In this document: piece after piece, positions 5,677 to 6,264 of the stretch
Layout of the letters: each line of letters starts with the position of its first letter
How positions within the stretch are numbered: the stretch's first letter is position 1
DNA from: Clostridia bacterium
GTDB lineage: Bacteria; Bacillota; Clostridia; Christensenellales; CAG-314
Direction: 5' to 3'
Length of the DNA stretch: 6,264 nt
NCBI GenBank assembly: GCA_028710055.1
Contig: JAQUSX010000047.1
Span: 1 to 6,264 of the forward strand
Made by a program: the position numbers and the translations under genes
The notes under the pieces: generated by a model
What the model saw: the letters and a program-made list of their open reading frames with translations, nothing else
Database searches by the model: none
Told to the model about the DNA's origin: nothing

Positions 5677-5702
5677 AAAAATTTTGAAATGAGTAACAAA
5701 TA

Positions 5703-6264
5703 TTAGATAAGTTTTAGCGCGCCTATCGCGTTAAGATTGTCTGAATCGGACGGAATACGAACATTCATTTTCAGTCCGTCCAAAAAATATTTGTCAATGC
5801 CGTTTATCTTTGACAAGCCGCCGCACAAGAAAACGCCTTCGTTTTTCACGGTCTTAGCTATTTCGGGCGGAATGGTTGTGAGCAGACTGTCAATCACTTG
5901 ACAATATTTACTGATAACGTTCGCGACGACGTCGTAAAGTTCTCTCGCGGTTATTTCCACCGTTTCCAAAACGCCTTTTAGTATATTAATGCCGCTGGAT
6001 TCAATGGATGATATATCGTTTGGGTATAAACTCGCGCAATCACGTTTTATTCTTTCGGCTTCTTCGGTTGTTATTTGGAGATTATATTTTTTGTGAACGA
6101 AACTGACGATATCTTCGTCTATCTGCCTTCCGCTGAAATAAATCGAGCAGCCCGTAATAATTTCGTTTTCCACTACTACGGCAATATCGGTTTTGTCCGC
6201 GCCCATATCGCAGATTATGCCCCTATCAACGTGAAATTGTTTAAAAATTTCTACGGAAGAGGCT
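5703..6264 (-). CDS. mreB: divergent MreB/Mbl-family actin-like protein (C-terminal part)
   Basis: The frame is open to the right window edge, leaving 186 residues, a little over half of a usual 330-345-residue MreB. Recognisable family landmarks, in order, are GIICDMGADKTDIAVV (phosphate-2 strand-turn; family MVVDIGGGTTEVAVI), DIVSFVHKKYNLQI.TEEAERIK (family IIQYIRKKYNLLIGERTAEEIK), a VETVEITARELYDVV helix, LTTIPPEIAKTVKNEGVFL (family LEKTPPELAADI..RGIVL), and CGGLSKINGIDKYF (adenosine motif; family TGGGALLRGLDRLL). MreB forms membrane-bound filaments that guide the lateral wall synthesis machinery. The phosphate-2 glycines (GGGTT to GADKT) and one glycine of the adenosine motif are changed, so nucleotide binding may be altered. 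It could be an MreB paralogue (Mbl or MreBH type) rather than the main MreB. A terminator follows, and no mreC or mreD lies downstream. Confidence 0.82.
   Translation of the reverse strand, partial: ASSVEIFKQFHVDRGIICDMGADKTDIAVVVENEIITGCSIYFSGRQIDEDIVSFVHKKYNLQITTEEAERIKRDCASLYPNDISSIESSGINILKGVLETVEITARELYDVVANVISKYCQVIDSLLTTIPPEIAKTVKNEGVFLCGGLSKINGIDKYFLDGLKMNVRIPSDSDNLNAIGALKLI

Larger units (their letters stand above)
5331..5702. other. 372-bp AT-rich intergenic region between the MreB-like gene and minD
   Basis: No coding frame with family features or a ribosome site is visible on either strand. The region carries, from right to left, the terminator of the MreB-like gene, two 26-bp dyad repeats, another perfect dyad, and the minD promoter with its roughly 25-nt leader. 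In the standard cluster this is where mreC, mreD and minC would lie; no remnant of them can be recognised. Confidence 0.7.

Overview
The window is AT-rich (roughly 40% G+C by eye). All supportable genes lie on the minus strand and read right to left. The gene set (an MreB-family actin, MinD, MinE, a SpoIVFA-like protein, a SpoIVFB-like M50 protease, then the TIGR03960 radical SAM protein and its TIGR03936/DUF2344 partner) matches the cell-shape/division/sporulation neighbourhood of endospore-forming Bacillota, most like Clostridia. In Bacillus the comparable order is mreB-mreC-mreD-minC-minD-spoIVFA-spoIVFB. In many Clostridia the two radical-SAM-linked genes follow, then RNase G and the ribosomal L21 region. 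The species cannot be named from the sequence; a divergent, probably uncultured clostridial lineage is an inference.

Layout, right to left. (1) 6264-5703: C-terminal half of a divergent MreB-family protein, cut by the window edge and closed by a good intrinsic terminator (5646-5676). (2) 5702-5331: 372 bases without a gene, very AT-rich. They hold the terminator, two near-identical 26-bp dyad repeats 51 bp apart, one further perfect dyad, and a sigma-A-type promoter with a perfect TATAAT just before minD. (3) 5330-4362: minD and a short divergent minE, in the same reading frame and separated by one TGA. (4) 4307-2836: a membrane-anchored degenerate M23/LytM protein (SpoIVFA-like) overlapping by 13 bases an M50 intramembrane protease (SpoIVFB-like). 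(5) 2700-131: the TIGR03960 radical SAM protein, apparently with its own promoter placed so close to the ATG that the mRNA may be leaderless, then the TIGR03936 protein. (6) 113-1: start of an unrecognised membrane protein, where an RNase G gene would be the usual clostridial neighbour.

Functionally, MinD/MinE place the division site or polar membrane factors, MreB organises lateral wall synthesis, and the SpoIVFA/B pair suggests regulated intramembrane proteolysis during sporulation (pro-sigma-K in Bacillus). The radical SAM pair is a conserved couple of unknown reaction. Compared with the standard cluster, mreC, mreD and minC are absent between mreB and minD. MinE lacks the usual N-terminal membrane-targeting part, and the MreB-like protein has lost key nucleotide-binding glycines. 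No mobile element, CRISPR array, tRNA or rRNA was seen. The window looks like a conserved locus in an eroded, rewired form; I see no clear new multi-gene system.
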